Shown piece after piece: positions 26,685 through 35,800 of a DNA stretch of 56,426 nt; position 1 is the first letter of the stretch; every line of letters begins with the position of its first letter. Origin of the DNA: a virus. The position numbers were made by a program, and so were the translations under genes. Below the pieces are notes generated by a model. That model was not told where the DNA came from. It did no database searches and saw only the letters and a list, made by a program, of their open reading frames with translations. Location: the IMG/VR virus record IMGVR_UViG_3300045733_000287, positions 1 through 56,426 of that record, one strand, 5' to 3'.

Positions 26685-28121
26685 CTATCTTATTTCCTCA
26701 ATTGTCGCAACTTGTGCTGTAAAGGTTCCGCTTGAACAAACAACTGTCATATTAATATACCATTGATTTGCTATTGCTATTGCAGGAGTGGCCGGAGCTG
26801 CTATTGTTGTCGGTAATTGAACTGCACCCGCATAACCAACTCCGTCAACTGCAATCGTTGTTGCACTTCTTATTGTTATTAAACACTCAAATCCTGCTCG
26901 TGCATTTGCCGCCTGTGCAGCACTCGTTACGCTCTTCCAATCTTCTGTATCTGAAATAGAGCCATTTGCACCGCATTTAATTCTAAAGATCAAAGTACCT
27001 GTACTTGAGGAGTTACCAACTACCCACGCCCTGAATGTCGAACCAACGACCGCACGGCCGGCAGGTATTGTTAATCGTAATAATACTTTCTCAGTAGTAC
27101 CGGAAGAAGCAACCGGAGCAGCCAGATTAGTAAATAACCTAACAGGATTGTATATCCCGTCAAAATAGGTTTTTAAAGTTGCTTTGATATTTGCCCATGT
27201 GACCTTTGAAAGTATTGTTCCAACTATCTTATAAAATGGGAATTCATCAGCATCTAATGGGGTTGTCTGCGCTCCTGCTCCTGTTATGATAGTCGCTATC
27301 CGTGCAGCCGTTTCGTCGCCTGTATTTGACCCTGATATTGTAGGCTTGTTAAGCAATACACCTAATCCAGCAGAGGCATCCCAGTCTGTTTGAACCTGTG
27401 CGGCAGGGATTGAAGGCTTATTTAATATTTGAGCATCACCAGACGAGGCGTTCCAGTCAGCATTAACATTTACCTCTGCTCCTGCAGGTGCGTGTGAACT
27501 ACCTGCATGAGTAACCGCCCCGTCGTAACTTGTTTTTAAAGCAGATGTAAGATCATTTGCTGAAAGTGATTTGCCTGTTTGTTTCGGCTCTAATCCTGAT
27601 AAATCCTGATTATCACTACCGGCCGCATGATCTAATGAGTTTGAATGATCCAGACTATTACTATGCTTTAACGATACGGCGCTTGCAAGGTTTGTTTCAG
27701 ATTGTGTATAATTATCTAATGTTGATTTATTAGAATGACTATGATCCTGTGAATTACTATGATCTAAATTATTCGAGTGATCGAGCGAATTACTGTGAAT
27801 CTTTACTATCTCTGTATCAGGTACTAATGATTTACCAGACTCTTTTACAACTAAATTAGACAAATCCTGATTATCTGAGCCCCTCACATGATCATTGCTA
27901 TTGCTATGCTTCAATGAAATAACAGAAGCAATATCAGAATCAGCTTTTACAGATTGTAAGGTTACCCCGCCGGGTGTCCCACTTTGGTTACGGATTTTTA
28001 ATAGATCAGCAGCACTAATAAGAGAATAGCCGGGCATTTTATCAACCTTACCGGTTAATAACCTGGTGATTCTATTAATTATATTGCGTTCTATAATATT
28101 TTCTGATAACCTATCACCCAT
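26685..28121 (-). CDS. Tail fibre-like protein with His-rich repeats
   Basis: 478 residues. Between about 70 and 180 a near-repeat of SNSLDH occurs many times, mixed with SDNQDLS. The remainder has ADWNASSGDAQILNKPSI-type phrases common in phage fibres and a beta-rich C-terminal domain. Regularly spaced His residues could bind metal in a fibre shaft, as HxH motifs do in T4 short fibres. Its stop is followed by a 50-base gap before the small gene at 26634. Confidence 0.65.
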   Translation of the reverse strand: MGDRLSENIIERNIINRITRLLTGKVDKMPGYSLISAADLLKIRNQSGTPGGVTLQSVKADSDIASVISLKHSNSNDHVRGSDNQDLSNLVVKESGKSLVPDTEIVKIHSNSLDHSNNLDHSNSQDHSHSNKSTLDNYTQSETNLASAVSLKHSNSLDHSNSLDHAAGSDNQDLSGLEPKQTGKSLSANDLTSALKTSYDGAVTHAGSSHAPAGAEVNVNADWNASSGDAQILNKPSIPAAQVQTDWDASAGLGVLLNKPTISGSNTGDETAARIATIITGAGAQTTPLDADEFPFYKIVGTILSKVTWANIKATLKTYFDGIYNPVRLFTNLAAPVASSGTTEKVLLRLTIPAGRAVVGSTFRAWVVGNSSSTGTLIFRIKCGANGSISDTEDWKSVTSAAQAANARAGFECLITIRSATTIAVDGVGYAGAVQLPTTIAAPATPAIAIANQWYINMTVVCSSGTFTAQVATIEEIR

Positions 28122-28561
28122 TACTGAAATACCTCTTTTAAATAGTCATTGATAATGTTAGCATCATTAATGCTTTTTGCTTTATCCTGATTATCCGGAG
28201 CAACCCCGAATATCTTTTGTCCGTAGTTCTTTGCCAGCCATTTGACTTTATAGTCTTTTGACCCAATGAAATATTGTTTTTGATCCGGCATAAAAAGGAA
28301 CATAGCATTTTGGAATTCGCCTGTTACAAATAAGTCCGGTTTTTTCTTCCCTGTTCTTCTTGCATATGCCTTACTAAGAAGTTCTGAGCCTGTATTTTTA
28401 TGAATCAATGGTTTATTATTAGCATCCTTGCTATTAAACATCTGTGATCTGTTCAGGTCAACTGTCTTTTGCTGATCAGATTCTATGATACGGATGACAT
28501 TAGCTTCAAAGTTTGCCAGCCATTCATTTGATCTTTTCTGCATGTCAAGTATCAGTGCCAT
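28121..28561 (-). CDS. Tail completion or head-tail joining protein
   Basis: 146 residues with a helical N-terminus, then a basic segment SKAYARRTGKKKPDLFVTGEF. That resembles HK97 gp10-like neck or tail-completion proteins, and the position near the tail tube fits. No firm domain match. Confidence 0.45.
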   Translation of the reverse strand: MALILDMQKRSNEWLANFEANVIRIIESDQQKTVDLNRSQMFNSKDANNKPLIHKNTGSELLSKAYARRTGKKKPDLFVTGEFQNAMFLFMPDQKQYFIGSKDYKVKWLAKNYGQKIFGVAPDNQDKAKSINDANIINDYLKEVFQ

Positions 28562-28573
28562 AAACAGGGTATT

Positions 28574-28604
28574 AAAAAAGGGGTCATTTTATCATTCGAC
28601 CCCT
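28574..28604 (-). terminator. Rho-independent terminator after the tail-tube module
   Basis: On the minus strand the hairpin AGGGGTC / GACCCCT (7 bp, 12-base loop) is followed by a run of T. It lies just past the stop at 28614, so it would cut back transcription into the distal tail genes after the abundant tube protein. Confidence 0.7.
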
Positions 28605-28613
28605 CTATTTAAA

Positions 28614-28799
28614 CTAAGCGTCTCCGCCCTTTTTAGCTTTCGGAACCTTGACCCCCAAAGCCTTTGCGATTTCTTCAGGTGTCTCAGTTGCATGACCCTT
28701 AACAGAGTGTTCATAGAAATTAAGAAACTCTTTCCATGTCCAGTCTTTCCAGTTAACTGAAGGATCTGTCGTGTTGATATCAACTTCCCCGAATTTCAT
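28614..28799 (-). CDS. Small protein after the major tail protein
   Basis: 61 residues, Trp-rich middle (NWKDWTWKEFLNFYEHS) and a basic tail. It overlaps the major tail gene by one base. Not recognised; the position may reflect a tail assembly role. Confidence 0.6.
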   Translation of the reverse strand: MKFGEVDINTTDPSVNWKDWTWKEFLNFYEHSVKGHATETPEEIAKALGVKVPKAKKGGDA

Positions 28800-29689
28800 T
28801 ATACGGGAATATTAAGAACGTTTGACAGGTAGGTTACATGAGGTGCAGCAATTGTCTCAGCCTGTATCTCAAAGTCACCGGTCATCTTAGCTGCTCCATT
28901 GAGGAAGGTCAGTGTATAAAGCCCTAAAGCTGCCGATGTTGCTGTTATAGCTGTGGCTGCTCCTGCGGCATCAGTACTAACTGATCTGACAGCCCATTGA
29001 GCGTAAGCCGTGAGCCCGGCATAAGGAAGCCCGGAAACCCTGTGAGTGGCTTTCAAAACAACAGTACCGCCTGAACTTTCGTAATCGGTTATGATCTCAA
29101 TGTTGATACCGACCGGTACAGATTCAGATAATTCCCTGCGATCAAAAGCAGTTCTGATGATCTGGTAATTTTTGATCTGTTCAACATCGCTGAACATGAT
29201 ATCGAACGGACAGGCTTTCTGTTTACCGTCCCCTCCTGCTTTCGGGAAGTTGTAAGACACGAACATACGGCCATTAAAACCGACCACAAGCCCGGCAGAA
29301 TTAAGCGGAGCCATGAGATTACCGTCAGCAAGGACCATTATAAAGTCATATTCTTTTGCATCGGCCCCAAACCATGTGCGATAGTCTTCCCAGCTCATAA
29401 AAGCATAACCGGTGAACTCAGGCTCAAAATCCCTGGTCTTTTCTTTCAGGCCGGTATTGGCAGTTGTGAACTCCGGGGCTGTGGTCTTTTCCTCAAAGCC
29501 CCTTGCGAGGTCAATGTAAGTGCCAACAATTGCCGCTGATGTGGCAGGATTGATGTGTGTCTGCCACCCTGCTAAAGTCTTAGCGAGCGCAACCGTTGTA
29601 GTAGTTCCCTTGTCAAGAACAATCATGCCTTTGACATCAGGAAGAAAGTCTTTACTGGCTCCATTACCAGCATATTTCAGTGTTCCCAT
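28799..29689 (-). CDS. Major tail tube protein
   Basis: 296 residues. The first 200 form a beta-rich domain consistent with a tube subunit; about 205-296 looks like an added Ig-like domain (GTVVLKATHRVSGLPYAGLTAY ... LYTLTF), common on siphovirus tube proteins. It is followed by a terminator hairpin and sits between the connectors and the tail-tip genes. Confidence 0.65.
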   Translation of the reverse strand: MGTLKYAGNGASKDFLPDVKGMIVLDKGTTTTVALAKTLAGWQTHINPATSAAIVGTYIDLARGFEEKTTAPEFTTANTGLKEKTRDFEPEFTGYAFMSWEDYRTWFGADAKEYDFIMVLADGNLMAPLNSAGLVVGFNGRMFVSYNFPKAGGDGKQKACPFDIMFSDVEQIKNYQIIRTAFDRRELSESVPVGINIEIITDYESSGGTVVLKATHRVSGLPYAGLTAYAQWAVRSVSTDAAGAATAITATSAALGLYTLTFLNGAAKMTGDFEIQAETIAAPHVTYLSNVLNIPV

Positions 29690-29693
29690 TTTT

Positions 29694-30197
29694 TTAGTTT
29701 TTTATCATTAATAGATTTTCAAATTTTATTTCAATAGCTGATAATATATCTAACTGACCAGCATCATTATTTAACCAGAAAGGATGATCATTGACCGGGT
29801 ACCGGAAATCTGATAAGAGCGAAAAGTTTTTATGATAACCCATTTCGCTCAGTAACAGCTCGAAGATCGGATATAAGACAGCCTTCAGCGTGTTGGTATA
29901 ATGCTGTTCGGTTGTGAAATCCCTGTTTGTCAAAGTGCAGATAAACACCCTCGGAGAGATGTTATAAAGACATTCTTCAATCCATCGCTGTGTGTTTTCG
30001 GCGTTATCCCAGACAAGCCAGACCAAAGGGTATTTTTCAATCTGGTTATTGTCTTTCGTCTTACACAGTTCAAGTAATTCTAAATAAGTCCCATAGCAGT
30101 AATAAGGATGCAGATTATTAGTCAGATCATTTCTGAGTCTGGACGCCTCGACAACCTCTTTAAAGAGATCAGGAAAATATTTAAACTCTGCACTCAT
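29694..30197 (-). CDS. Head-tail joining / tail terminator-like protein
   Basis: 167 residues, one domain, between the connector and the tail-tube genes, the usual place for a tail terminator. Overlaps the connector gene by 4 bases. No specific motif seen. Confidence 0.5.
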   Translation of the reverse strand: MSAEFKYFPDLFKEVVEASRLRNDLTNNLHPYYCYGTYLELLELCKTKDNNQIEKYPLVWLVWDNAENTQRWIEECLYNISPRVFICTLTNRDFTTEQHYTNTLKAVLYPIFELLLSEMGYHKNFSLLSDFRYPVNDHPFWLNNDAGQLDILSAIEIKFENLLMIKN

Positions 30198-30820
30198 ATA
30201 CCGAAGGCATTAATATTCCATTGTGGAGTGAAGATCCAGTCCGGGTAATCTTCCTTATTGGCATAAAGAAAGTTATAAGCAGAAGCATCACAGTTGAAAA
30301 CATACGATAGATTTGTCCCTTTTATTGGTCCTGAATAAAACTGTTTGTAATCAGGCGGCATCTTTCCGTATAGTTCTCTCATGCGTTCCCATGCAGCAAT
30401 CATTTTAGGCAGTGAAGAAGCTCTTATCCCTTTCATGGTATCTGTCAATACGATACCGAGTTGAGATAAATGAGTGACTTCACGCTCAACATACTTGAAG
30501 TAAGTATAGTAAGCTATCAGTGACTGTTTTGCAGTGTTTTTTAATCCCTCCCATTTCAGAGTAATCTCCTCACCGCCAAACTCATGCGTAAATTCAGCAC
30601 CGTTAACCAGGTCGATATAGATCTGAGTTACCGGGACACCTCCTTCACCTGTGAGGTCAGCAATAAGAAGCGAATACAACTTATAACCAAGTAACTGAAT
30701 CAGTATTTCTTTTTCGTACTGAGTAATTGCCTGAGCTATTGCAGTCGCATTCGAATTCACTCCTGATAAGTTCGGGATGTTTATTTCACCTACAAAATAT
30801 GTGCTGTCAATCAGTGACAT
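30194..30820 (-). CDS. Head-tail connector protein
   Basis: 208 residues, largely helical, beginning MSLIDSTYFVGEINIPNLSG with a YEKEILIQLLGYKLY helix. This pattern is familiar in Bacteroidetes phages as a neck protein of the DUF6712-like kind. Position after the capsid module supports a connector role. Confidence 0.6.
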   Translation of the reverse strand: MSLIDSTYFVGEINIPNLSGVNSNATAIAQAITQYEKEILIQLLGYKLYSLLIADLTGEGGVPVTQIYIDLVNGAEFTHEFGGEEITLKWEGLKNTAKQSLIAYYTYFKYVEREVTHLSQLGIVLTDTMKGIRASSLPKMIAAWERMRELYGKMPPDYKQFYSGPIKGTNLSYVFNCDASAYNFLYANKEDYPDWIFTPQWNINAFGI

Positions 30821-30823
30821 ATA

Positions 30824-31225
30824 TTACTTTTTAACTCTCTTTACTGCTGCCTTTTTGGTGGCTTTTGGTTTTCTGGAAGCTTTTGCCCTTTTTGGTTTTT
30901 CGGCGACCTTCATCTTTTCGGCTGGTTTTACCTTAACTTCTTCAGCTTTCTTAATTTCCTCAGTAGCAAGTTTTTCAGCCTCAATCTTTTCTTCCTCCTG
31001 TTTTTTCAGAAGGTCGGCTTCTTCCTGATCCTTTAACTTCTTTTCTTCAGCAGCCTTTAAATCGGCCTCCTCTTGTTCTTTTAAGAGACGGGCTTCTTCC
31101 TCCTGCTGTTCTTTTAAAGCTAGTTCATCAGTATCTTCAATAGGGCTTGCGGAGCCTTTTCTTGCAAGAATCTCCGCAATCTTACCGTGAAGTTTCCTTC
31201 CTGTTCTATTGGATATTGCTTCCAT
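30824..31225 (-). CDS. Charged coiled-coil protein
   Basis: 133 residues. Positions about 45-100 are an almost pure Lys/Glu/Gln/Ala coiled coil; the C-terminal 35 residues are strongly basic (KPKATKKAAVKRVKK). A basic tail could contact DNA or the capsid interior. No domain recognised. Confidence 0.6.
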   Translation of the reverse strand: MEAISNRTGRKLHGKIAEILARKGSASPIEDTDELALKEQQEEEARLLKEQEEADLKAAEEKKLKDQEEADLLKKQEEEKIEAEKLATEEIKKAEEVKVKPAEKMKVAEKPKRAKASRKPKATKKAAVKRVKK

Positions 31226-31228
31226 AAT

Positions 31229-31516
31229 TTATTTTTTAATCAGTTCTTTTCGTTTTTCAATTCCATAAACTACTTTCAAGGAGTCCAACTGCTCAATAGT
31301 GACTACCTTTTTTAAATCTTCACCCACTTTTTTGATTATGGCATTAAGATTGTCGTTTTGTTTTTCCAGTTCCTGGCAATAAATAACCGAATTCACAAGT
31401 GCATCTTTAACCTTTTGTAAGTCATTGACTTTCTGTAAATCATTGGCATTCTGTTGCGCCATAGCCATAAATGGCAGGAAAACTAAAAAAATAATTAACA
31501 GCTGGATCCTTTTCAT
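31229..31516 (-). CDS. Small exported protein with signal peptide
   Basis: 95 residues: a clear Sec signal peptide (MKRIQLLIIFLVFLPFMAMA then QQ) and a helical, coiled-coil-like remainder with a NDLQKVNDLQKVKD repeat. Its presence in the capsid-connector block is unexpected. Confidence 0.65.
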   Translation of the reverse strand: MKRIQLLIIFLVFLPFMAMAQQNANDLQKVNDLQKVKDALVNSVIYCQELEKQNDNLNAIIKKVGEDLKKVVTIEQLDSLKVVYGIEKRKELIKK

Positions 31517-31545
31517 AGTAGTTTACTTTATTAAATTACTCTCTT

Positions 31546-33408
31546 TTATGGCTCATCCTGAGTTGCAAGCATAATCCAATAAGCAGTACCATTAATGTAG
31601 ATCTTAAGACCCGCAGCAACTGCCCCTGTCGCACCTGTCACAACCATGGTTGCATCAGATGTAACCATATTAGCAGGGACACTGATAGACATTGCACCCA
31701 TGTTAGATAATTGAGCTGCTGCTGTTGCGGCAGTTCCGCTAACAACAATCCCTAGTGGTGCTATCTGAGTGTATGCCCGTGTATCTGTTGCGGCACCTCC
31801 GAGAAATACTTCAGCCATAGTGCCATAATAAGTACCTGCATTTGTCAATACTCCATCCGGTAATACAAGATTACCACGCATGCCCGCTGTTAAGCCAGTG
31901 TTTGATGCTGTCGAGGCTTCAAGTTCAACTGAAAATGCACCTCCTGTTAATGCGGTGGTACCCGAAGCATCTCCCATTAGATAAGCACGGCCACGTATTA
32001 CGTCACCACTTGGAGCAGCTCCCGCCCCTCCTGTTGCACCGTAATTCATGTTCAAATAATAGCCTGTCAATTCATGCGATGCTGTTGAAGAAGTCGAACT
32101 CAGATAGTACGAGAAAGCCTTACCTCCTGCCGATCCTAGTGTCTGGGTTGCACTTGTAGCTGTCCCCGCGCCTCCAAGTAGTCCGGCACTTACAACAACA
32201 GTCCCTCCGGCAATAGCTTGATTAATTGCACCGGCGACACTAATACTTCCATCAGTGGCATTACTAATGGTCTCCCCATTTTGTAACCTTAAATCAGCCG
32301 TGTAAGCCTTATGACCTCCTGAAGTACCTCCGTTTGCACTGAAAGCATAAGAGGCTGTTTGTGTCGCACTTGAATTATTGAAAGCTTCAAAAGCCACTGC
32401 TTCCGTAGAGGTTCCTCCTGCTCCGCCGTCAAGTGATGCCTCAAAGGCTCGCATCGTGGTAGCTGTCTTATTTTTCGCATCAACAGAAGCATAAACCCCC
32501 GTAAGCCTACCTATAGTATTACCGGCATTGGAAGCATCGGCAGCTCTTGCTTTCGCTTCAATACCGTAAATAACTCCACCAGTAGCCGCGGACGTTCCAT
32601 TTGTCGCCACAATTCCGGCTCCAATAAGATTACCTGTAAGTGCGGTTCCTGCAACCTGAGTAATGGCTTCATTTAAACCCTTATCGCCTGCTGCCACTGA
32701 ATTAGTAACTACATTATCAATTGTTCCTGTAGATGCTAAATTACCAACTAGAGTTACAGTCCCATTTGATGTAATGGCAGTAGTTCCGTCAGTTGATCCA
32801 AATACCACCGGGCCAGTTGAACCAGCTCGATAAACAGTACTTGTAGGGTGTGCAGAATTGTCCTTTGTAGTAATTGTAACCGTCCCTGCATTTGATCTTG
32901 AAACTGTCAATGTTCCAGAATTCGCCGGAATATCAAAAGCATTAGCCGTTCTGACCTCGAATGCTGTTACTTGAGTACATTGAGTTGTACCACTAGCGAC
33001 ATAAGAAACTTTCAGATAATTGTAATTAATAGGAGTGGTCGCCGTAATTGTGACCGGGTTATTCGCCACCGTCTCCCATGTTACAGCCGTTCCTATCGGG
33101 TGCCAGTTATCAGTAGAAGTTGCTCGACCTCTTAAAGTAACCACAACAGATGGAGTGCCTGAGTGCGCGACAAGCGATGTCGTGACCGTCTGATTTTGCA
33201 TGTACTTCTGAATGTTGGTAATAGCAATCACCAGCGAGTCACCTTGTGGAATAAACGAACCCCCTTTACCTGCGAGAGAATCAGCAGCAGTAAAGGTGAA
33301 TGGCCACGCAAGCGAATTTGCCCCGTTTCTTATATTACCGGTTTTATCCTGTGCTATACTGAAAGCAGTTATGCTTATCAGCGCTAGAATTATAAGTATT
33401 TTCTTCAT
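31546..33408 (-). CDS. Exported beta-rich protein next to the major capsid gene
   Basis: 620 residues with a Sec signal peptide (MKKILIILALISITAFSIA, then QD). The rest is low-charge, rich in Ala, Gly, Thr and Ser, with strand-type repeats as in fibre, decoration or beta-helix proteins. It lies directly after the major capsid gene. It may be a decoration or surface protein, but a signal peptide would take it to the periplasm unless it is not used. No domain recognised. Confidence 0.6.
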   Translation of the reverse strand: MKKILIILALISITAFSIAQDKTGNIRNGANSLAWPFTFTAADSLAGKGGSFIPQGDSLVIAITNIQKYMQNQTVTTSLVAHSGTPSVVVTLRGRATSTDNWHPIGTAVTWETVANNPVTITATTPINYNYLKVSYVASGTTQCTQVTAFEVRTANAFDIPANSGTLTVSRSNAGTVTITTKDNSAHPTSTVYRAGSTGPVVFGSTDGTTAITSNGTVTLVGNLASTGTIDNVVTNSVAAGDKGLNEAITQVAGTALTGNLIGAGIVATNGTSAATGGVIYGIEAKARAADASNAGNTIGRLTGVYASVDAKNKTATTMRAFEASLDGGAGGTSTEAVAFEAFNNSSATQTASYAFSANGGTSGGHKAYTADLRLQNGETISNATDGSISVAGAINQAIAGGTVVVSAGLLGGAGTATSATQTLGSAGGKAFSYYLSSTSSTASHELTGYYLNMNYGATGGAGAAPSGDVIRGRAYLMGDASGTTALTGGAFSVELEASTASNTGLTAGMRGNLVLPDGVLTNAGTYYGTMAEVFLGGAATDTRAYTQIAPLGIVVSGTAATAAAQLSNMGAMSISVPANMVTSDATMVVTGATGAVAAGLKIYINGTAYWIMLATQDEP

Positions 33409-33444
33409 TGTTTTTTCCTTTCTATATTTTAATTTTTATGAATG

Positions 33445-33472
33445 AAGTCCCGATAAGTAAATACCGGGACTT
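33445..33472 (-). promoter_or_regulatory. Intercistronic hairpin after the capsid gene
   Basis: Perfect 8-bp inverted repeat AAGTCCCG / CGGGACTT with a 12-base loop, 8 bases past the capsid stop. No strong U-run follows, so it may stabilise the capsid message or act as a partial terminator. Confidence 0.6.
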
Positions 33473-33479
33473 GCAATCT

Positions 33480-34838
33480 CTATGCACTTATTGAAGAAAT
33501 ATCTGTTTCAGGATCACTTGAAAGGAATATTGCAGCCGGTTTGCTTACACCAAATGCAGCGCGCATCCAGAATACAATCGTTCTCATGCCTTCTGTGAGG
33601 TCGTTTCCATTGGTGCCAATCTCAAAAGAGATATCTTCAAGAATACCAATTTCAGCAGCCTCGTTCCACATAACAGTTACACGATTAACGGTCTGTTGTT
33701 TATTCAGAACAACAGTAAGCCCCCATATTGAGACTACTTTCCCGTCCGGTCCAAAAACCACATTTCTGTCAGATATTGAATTTCCAAGTTCATCTTTCTC
33801 CTGGCGTATGCCATTAAGAAGCGATGGGTGAAGGATTACAACATTGACATCCTCGTCTGCCAGCTGTGCCTGGAGAACCATCTTACCAACAAGGTTGATA
33901 ACATTTGCATCTGCAACAGTTCCAAGTCCTGTAGCGGAAAAGGCAACATAATTTCCTGCATAATACATACCGTATGCGGTTAACGTATTGTCTCCTGTTG
34001 TGGAGAATATTGCAGCATCCAAAGTCGAAAGGATCTTGTCAGGAGCGATCCTGTTCAGTCTGCTTTCAAGTCTTGGCAGGTCTGATAACATTTCTTTTGA
34101 TACCCTGAAATATGTTGCATACTCAATAGCCTTGAATTCAATTGACTTGAATTTGATACTTGATTTACCGGCTGCGCTTCCCTCATCTTTTACAGCTGCA
34201 CCGTCATAATATTCATACTCCACCAAAACACCCATGTATTTATTTACAATAGGATCAGTAGGAAGGAACTGAGTACAGTGGGTATCTTTTGTAAGACTGA
34301 TCTGTACGTCCTTCATCTTGTAGTCGGTCAGATAGCCGATCTGAGTGCTGGTTCCCGGAGCAACTGACAAGGCAGTGGTCATATCGACCAGGGTCTTAAC
34401 GGTCAGTTTCATTTCTTTGCGATCCCATCCTTTTACGGTTAGTGCTTTCTTTCCGGTCAGAGAGTCAATTGTAACTTCTTCGGTCAGTCCTTCTTTTTCA
34501 AGAGCCTTGCGAAGTATAGTCCCGAATCCTGATTTTTCTTTCGGGTCCACTTTTGGAACTTCTTTCATTGCTTTCAGGTCAGCACGGGCGGAGAGTATTT
34601 CTTCTTTCACTTTTCCAAGTTCATCACTGACAGCTTTTAACTGCAAGTTTGTGAACTCCTGTGATTTTGTCTCGAGAGCTGCAAGAGATTCTTTAACCTC
34701 TTTGATATCCATTTTGCCTTCAGCTGCTTTAGTGGCAATCTCTTTGTACTCAGCGGTGAATGCATTTATCTTTGCTTCAGCTGCTTTTGTAGCTTCCTGA
34801 TTTACTTTATCAAGTAATTCTTGTTCTTCTTTTGTCAT
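33480..34838 (-). CDS. Major capsid protein (HK97 fold)
   Basis: 452 residues. The N-terminal 110 residues are a coiled-coil delta-type scaffold domain, expected to be removed by the protease. The rest has features of HK97-like capsids: an E-loop-like region, FRVSKEMLSDLPRLES, VNVVILHPSLLNGIRQEKDELG and a C-terminal MRTIVFWMRAAFGVSKPAA block. It follows the prohead protease by one base and precedes an intercistronic hairpin, as for a highly expressed gene. Confidence 0.85.
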   Translation of the reverse strand: MTKEEQELLDKVNQEATKAAEAKINAFTAEYKEIATKAAEGKMDIKEVKESLAALETKSQEFTNLQLKAVSDELGKVKEEILSARADLKAMKEVPKVDPKEKSGFGTILRKALEKEGLTEEVTIDSLTGKKALTVKGWDRKEMKLTVKTLVDMTTALSVAPGTSTQIGYLTDYKMKDVQISLTKDTHCTQFLPTDPIVNKYMGVLVEYEYYDGAAVKDEGSAAGKSSIKFKSIEFKAIEYATYFRVSKEMLSDLPRLESRLNRIAPDKILSTLDAAIFSTTGDNTLTAYGMYYAGNYVAFSATGLGTVADANVINLVGKMVLQAQLADEDVNVVILHPSLLNGIRQEKDELGNSISDRNVVFGPDGKVVSIWGLTVVLNKQQTVNRVTVMWNEAAEIGILEDISFEIGTNGNDLTEGMRTIVFWMRAAFGVSKPAAIFLSSDPETDISSISA

Positions 34839-34839
34839 T

Positions 34840-35688
34840 TTATTGAAGTTTAAAATTGTTTGTTAATACTTTAAAATCTATTTTTTTCAGAGTGGACTGG
34901 TCCGGCTCTAAAGTATTATGAGTGCCATTCGACGGCTCATTTTTCGTTGTTTCATTGTTAAGTGTTGGTGTTGCTGTATTGCTTCCTATCGGCACGGAAG
35001 ACCCTTCAATACATTTTGCTTCCAGAACATACCAGAAGTAATCTCTTTCGTCTGCAACTTCCTTATTAGCAATCTGTGGATAGTATTTATTCCATGCCTC
35101 AAATTCATTCGGGAAATCTTCATCATTAATTGCAAAGTCTGTCTTGACATAATACATACCGACAGAATGATTCCTTACCCATCCGTTAGCATATTGGTTC
35201 AGCATGTATTCATTCCGTTTCCGAAGTATCTCTGATTCAAATATCAATGCTTCTGTTTCTCCGGAATAAGAATAACCGAGCTCTGACCATTTGAAGCGTT
35301 TTGTATATGCTTTAAGGTTATCAGCATCTGCAATGATCTTATCAAACTTCATACTATGCTCCTGAATGTGCATGATCATTTTATTGTCCTGCAAACTTTT
35401 ATTCCAGAGCCCGGGCAAATGAAGATCTAAATGAGAATCCAAAAAGTTAGTTGTATTGATTACACAAACGACTTTAAGCGAATTCATATTAACAGGATCA
35501 ATAATGTCGCCCTCCGCCTTATTGGCTGCAAGTTTTGGATCAAACACAAGAGTAGGCTTAACGATTACGGCACAATCAACCTCTTTCTTAACTGCCTTCT
35601 TTTGAGCAATAAGCTTATCACGGTTTTCCGATAAGAACTTAAATAGTTCTTTTTTTGTCGTAAATTCTATCTCGCCATAATGTTCCAT
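34840..35688 (-). CDS. Prohead protease
   Basis: 282 residues. The order fits HK97-type (S78-like) prohead proteases: a strand VNTTNFLDSHLDLHLPGLW-type segment (here VINTTNFLDSHLD), a His in MHIQEHS, a Ser in VRNHSVGMYY and an EGSSVPIGSNT segment near the catalytic-domain end. These enzymes trim the scaffold part of the capsid protein. The C-terminal tail (240-282) is Asn/Thr-rich and may be cleaved. Located between portal and capsid, as usual. Confidence 0.75.
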   Translation of the reverse strand: MEHYGEIEFTTKKELFKFLSENRDKLIAQKKAVKKEVDCAVIVKPTLVFDPKLAANKAEGDIIDPVNMNSLKVVCVINTTNFLDSHLDLHLPGLWNKSLQDNKMIMHIQEHSMKFDKIIADADNLKAYTKRFKWSELGYSYSGETEALIFESEILRKRNEYMLNQYANGWVRNHSVGMYYVKTDFAINDEDFPNEFEAWNKYYPQIANKEVADERDYFWYVLEAKCIEGSSVPIGSNTATPTLNNETTKNEPSNGTHNTLEPDQSTLKKIDFKVLTNNFKLQ

Positions 35689-35692
35689 TACC

Positions 35693-35800
35693 TTATTTTT
35701 TTATAAGTTCCTTGTCATCAATCTGTTTTTGCTTCAATTCCCTGAGCTTTCTGATCTGCTCTTTCGTGAGCTTCTTCTTGTCTTTCTCTTTATAGCTCAT
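35693..35800 (-). CDS. Very small, highly charged protein, 35 residues
   Basis: Lys-rich single helix beginning MSYKEKDKKKLTKE. Its ATG overlaps the portal stop (ATGA at 35797-35800), which supports coupled translation. Could bind nucleic acid or the capsid; not recognised. Confidence 0.5.
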   Translation of the reverse strand: MSYKEKDKKKLTKEQIRKLRELKQKQIDDKELIKK

